Source of the DNA: Candidatus Babelota bacterium
Lineage (GTDB): Bacteria > Babelota > Babeliae > Babelales > Vermiphilaceae
DNA length: 5,171 nucleotides
Assembly: GCA_013213985.1 (NCBI GenBank)
Contig: JABSSP010000034.1
Location: forward strand, 1 to 5,171
Direction of reading: 5' to 3'
The translations under genes and the position numbers were made by a program. Of this stretch, positions 4,228 through 5,171 are shown piece by piece. The stretch's first letter is position 1. Each line of letters begins with the position of its first letter. The notes beneath the pieces were generated by a model. That model ran no database searches. It worked only from the letters and a program-made list of their open reading frames with translations, and was not told where the DNA came from.

Positions 4228-5171
4228 TTGTTAATTCCTGCACTCGCAGCGCTACTCTATTTTGGTCCCTTCTTAAACAAAAAAAATTCGCAACTCACAA
4301 TAGGCTTTGGCGGCGATACCATGTTGGGTCGTTTAACAAATGAAACTATTTCAAAATGTGGATATGCCTATCCATGGGGAAATGTTTTATCGCTGCTACA
4401 AAAAACAGATCTAAATATTATTAACTTAGAAACCACTTTAACGACAAGCACAAATAAAACTCCCAAAGTTTTTAACTTTAAAGCTGACCCTGACAAAGTT
4501 GAAACGTTAATTGTAGGCAATATTGACGTTGTTAGTTTGGCCAACAACCATATTTTAGACTTCGGCGTAGAAGGTCTGCAAGAAACAATTGAAACACTTG
4601 ATAACGCAGAAATAAAACACGTTGGTGCTGGTAAAAATATAAGTCAAGCGAAAAAACCTATCATAATAACAAAAAATGTAATTGCCATTGGTGTCATAGG
4701 ATATACTGACAATGAACCTGGATGGCTTGCAACACAAGAAAAACCAGGGACTAATTATATTGAGGTTGGCGATATTGAAACAGTTAAAAAAGATATTGCA
4801 GCATTACGAAAAAAAGTCGATATTATAATAGTTTCAATTCACTGGGGCCCGAACAAGCGACAACGGCCCACACAAAAATTTCAAAACTTTGCTCATCAAA
4901 TAATTGATGCTGACGCTGACATCATTCATGGACACAGTGCGCATATTTTTCAAGGGATAGAAATGTATAACAACAAGTTAATCCTGTATAACACCGGCGA
5001 TTTTGTTGACGATTATGCCGTTGACGAAACACTGCGTAATGACCAATCATTTTTTTATACAGTCACTCTTTCCAAACACAATGAAAAAATAAATATAAGC
5101 AACGTTCAGCTTACGCCTCTACTCATTGACAATATACAAGTTAATAAAGCAACCGAAGAAGAAAAGAATGA
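4228..5171 (+). CDS. CapA family protein (metallophosphatase-like, PGA_cap domain), 3' end outside window
   Basis: The frame codes for a CapA/PGA_cap domain, a calcineurin-like metallophosphatase fold. Family members act in poly-gamma-glutamate capsule synthesis or, more widely, in unknown envelope functions. Counting TTG 4228 as residue 1, the motifs are GGDTMLGR (28-35), NLETTL (66-71), SLANNHILDFG (103-113), SIHWGPN (203-209), HGHSAHIFQGIE (234-245) and LYNTGDFVDDYAVDETLRN (253-271). The Asp, Glu, Asn and His residues of these motifs are the expected metal and catalytic ligands. The HWGPN and GDFVDDYAVD forms point to the broad CapA-like subfamily and not specifically to capsule CapA, so no gene symbol is given. 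The N-terminus is hydrophobic (LLIPALAALLYFGPFL), indicating a membrane anchor or signal. After 314 codons the frame runs off the window without a stop. The start is unresolved: the frame is open upstream to TGA 4171-4173, TTG 4228 is the only standard start before the domain, and a well-placed ATG at 4215 lies in another frame. The gene follows the 65-aa gene by about 50-65 bases and may share its transcript. Confidence 0.88.
   Translation, partial: MLIPALAALLYFGPFLNKKNSQLTIGFGGDTMLGRLTNETISKCGYAYPWGNVLSLLQKTDLNIINLETTLTTSTNKTPKVFNFKADPDKVETLIVGNIDVVSLANNHILDFGVEGLQETIETLDNAEIKHVGAGKNISQAKKPIIITKNVIAIGVIGYTDNEPGWLATQEKPGTNYIEVGDIETVKKDIAALRKKVDIIIVSIHWGPNKRQRPTQKFQNFAHQIIDADADIIHGHSAHIFQGIEMYNNKLILYNTGDFVDDYAVDETLRNDQSFFYTVTLSKHNEKINISNVQLTPLLIDNIQVNKATEEEKN

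Noticed and set aside
4555..4737. 60-codon minus-strand open frame
   Set aside because: It is a shadow of the CapA-like coding frame, which carries the conserved motifs on the plus strand.
1..5171. Mobile element, CRISPR array, toxin-antitoxin pair, tRNA or phage module
   Set aside because: No terminal repeats with a transposase, no spaced direct repeats, no tRNA cloverleaf and no recognisable toxin, antitoxin or phage proteins were found on either strand.

Overview
The window looks like ordinary chromosome of an AT-rich diderm bacterium with a compact genome. Three features suggest an outer membrane: a signal peptidase II lipoprotein with an OmpA-like C-terminal region, a CapA-type enzyme and a full-length RNase G. 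The presence of GatB means Asn-tRNA and/or Gln-tRNA is made by transamidation. UGA is a stop and UGG is Trp, so the standard bacterial code applies. The mix of genes (acidic Cys-rich lipoprotein, AT-rich housekeeping genes, small orphan protein) reminds me of host-associated lineages such as Candidatus Dependentiae (TM6). That placement is an impression from composition and protein style, not something proved here.

Layout: (1) Bases 1-54 hold the last 17 codons of a plus-strand gene that converges on, and shares its stop tetranucleotide with, the next gene. (2) Bases 51-680 on the minus strand encode a 209-aa lipoprotein with ten cysteines besides the lipidated one, a very acidic middle and an OmpA-like C-terminus. 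(3) Bases 681-872 are a divergent intergenic region with a palindromic ATTATAAT -10 box inside an 11-bp inverted repeat, followed by an AT-rich leader. (4) Bases 873-2390 are ribonuclease G. (5) gatB follows on the same strand; its best-supported start is GTG 2446, not the farther upstream GTG 2425. (6) Bases 3904-3964 carry a good extended -10 promoter and a strong ribosome site for a 65-aa helical orphan protein (3965-4162). (7) From about 4215 to the window end is the N-terminal and central part of a CapA-family metallophosphatase-like protein. Its clear ribosome site and ATG are one frame away from the conserved coding frame, separated by a run of seven T.

rng and gatB are probably co-transcribed, joining RNA processing with tRNA amidation, a housekeeping pairing with no obvious mechanistic link. 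The 65-aa gene and the CapA gene could form a second short unit. No stretch over 300 bases lacks a gene. No tRNA, rRNA, CRISPR array, insertion sequence or phage gene was seen. I found no convincing evidence of a new multi-gene system. The items most worth checking are the CapA start region, the divergent promoter architecture, the lipoprotein and the 65-aa protein.
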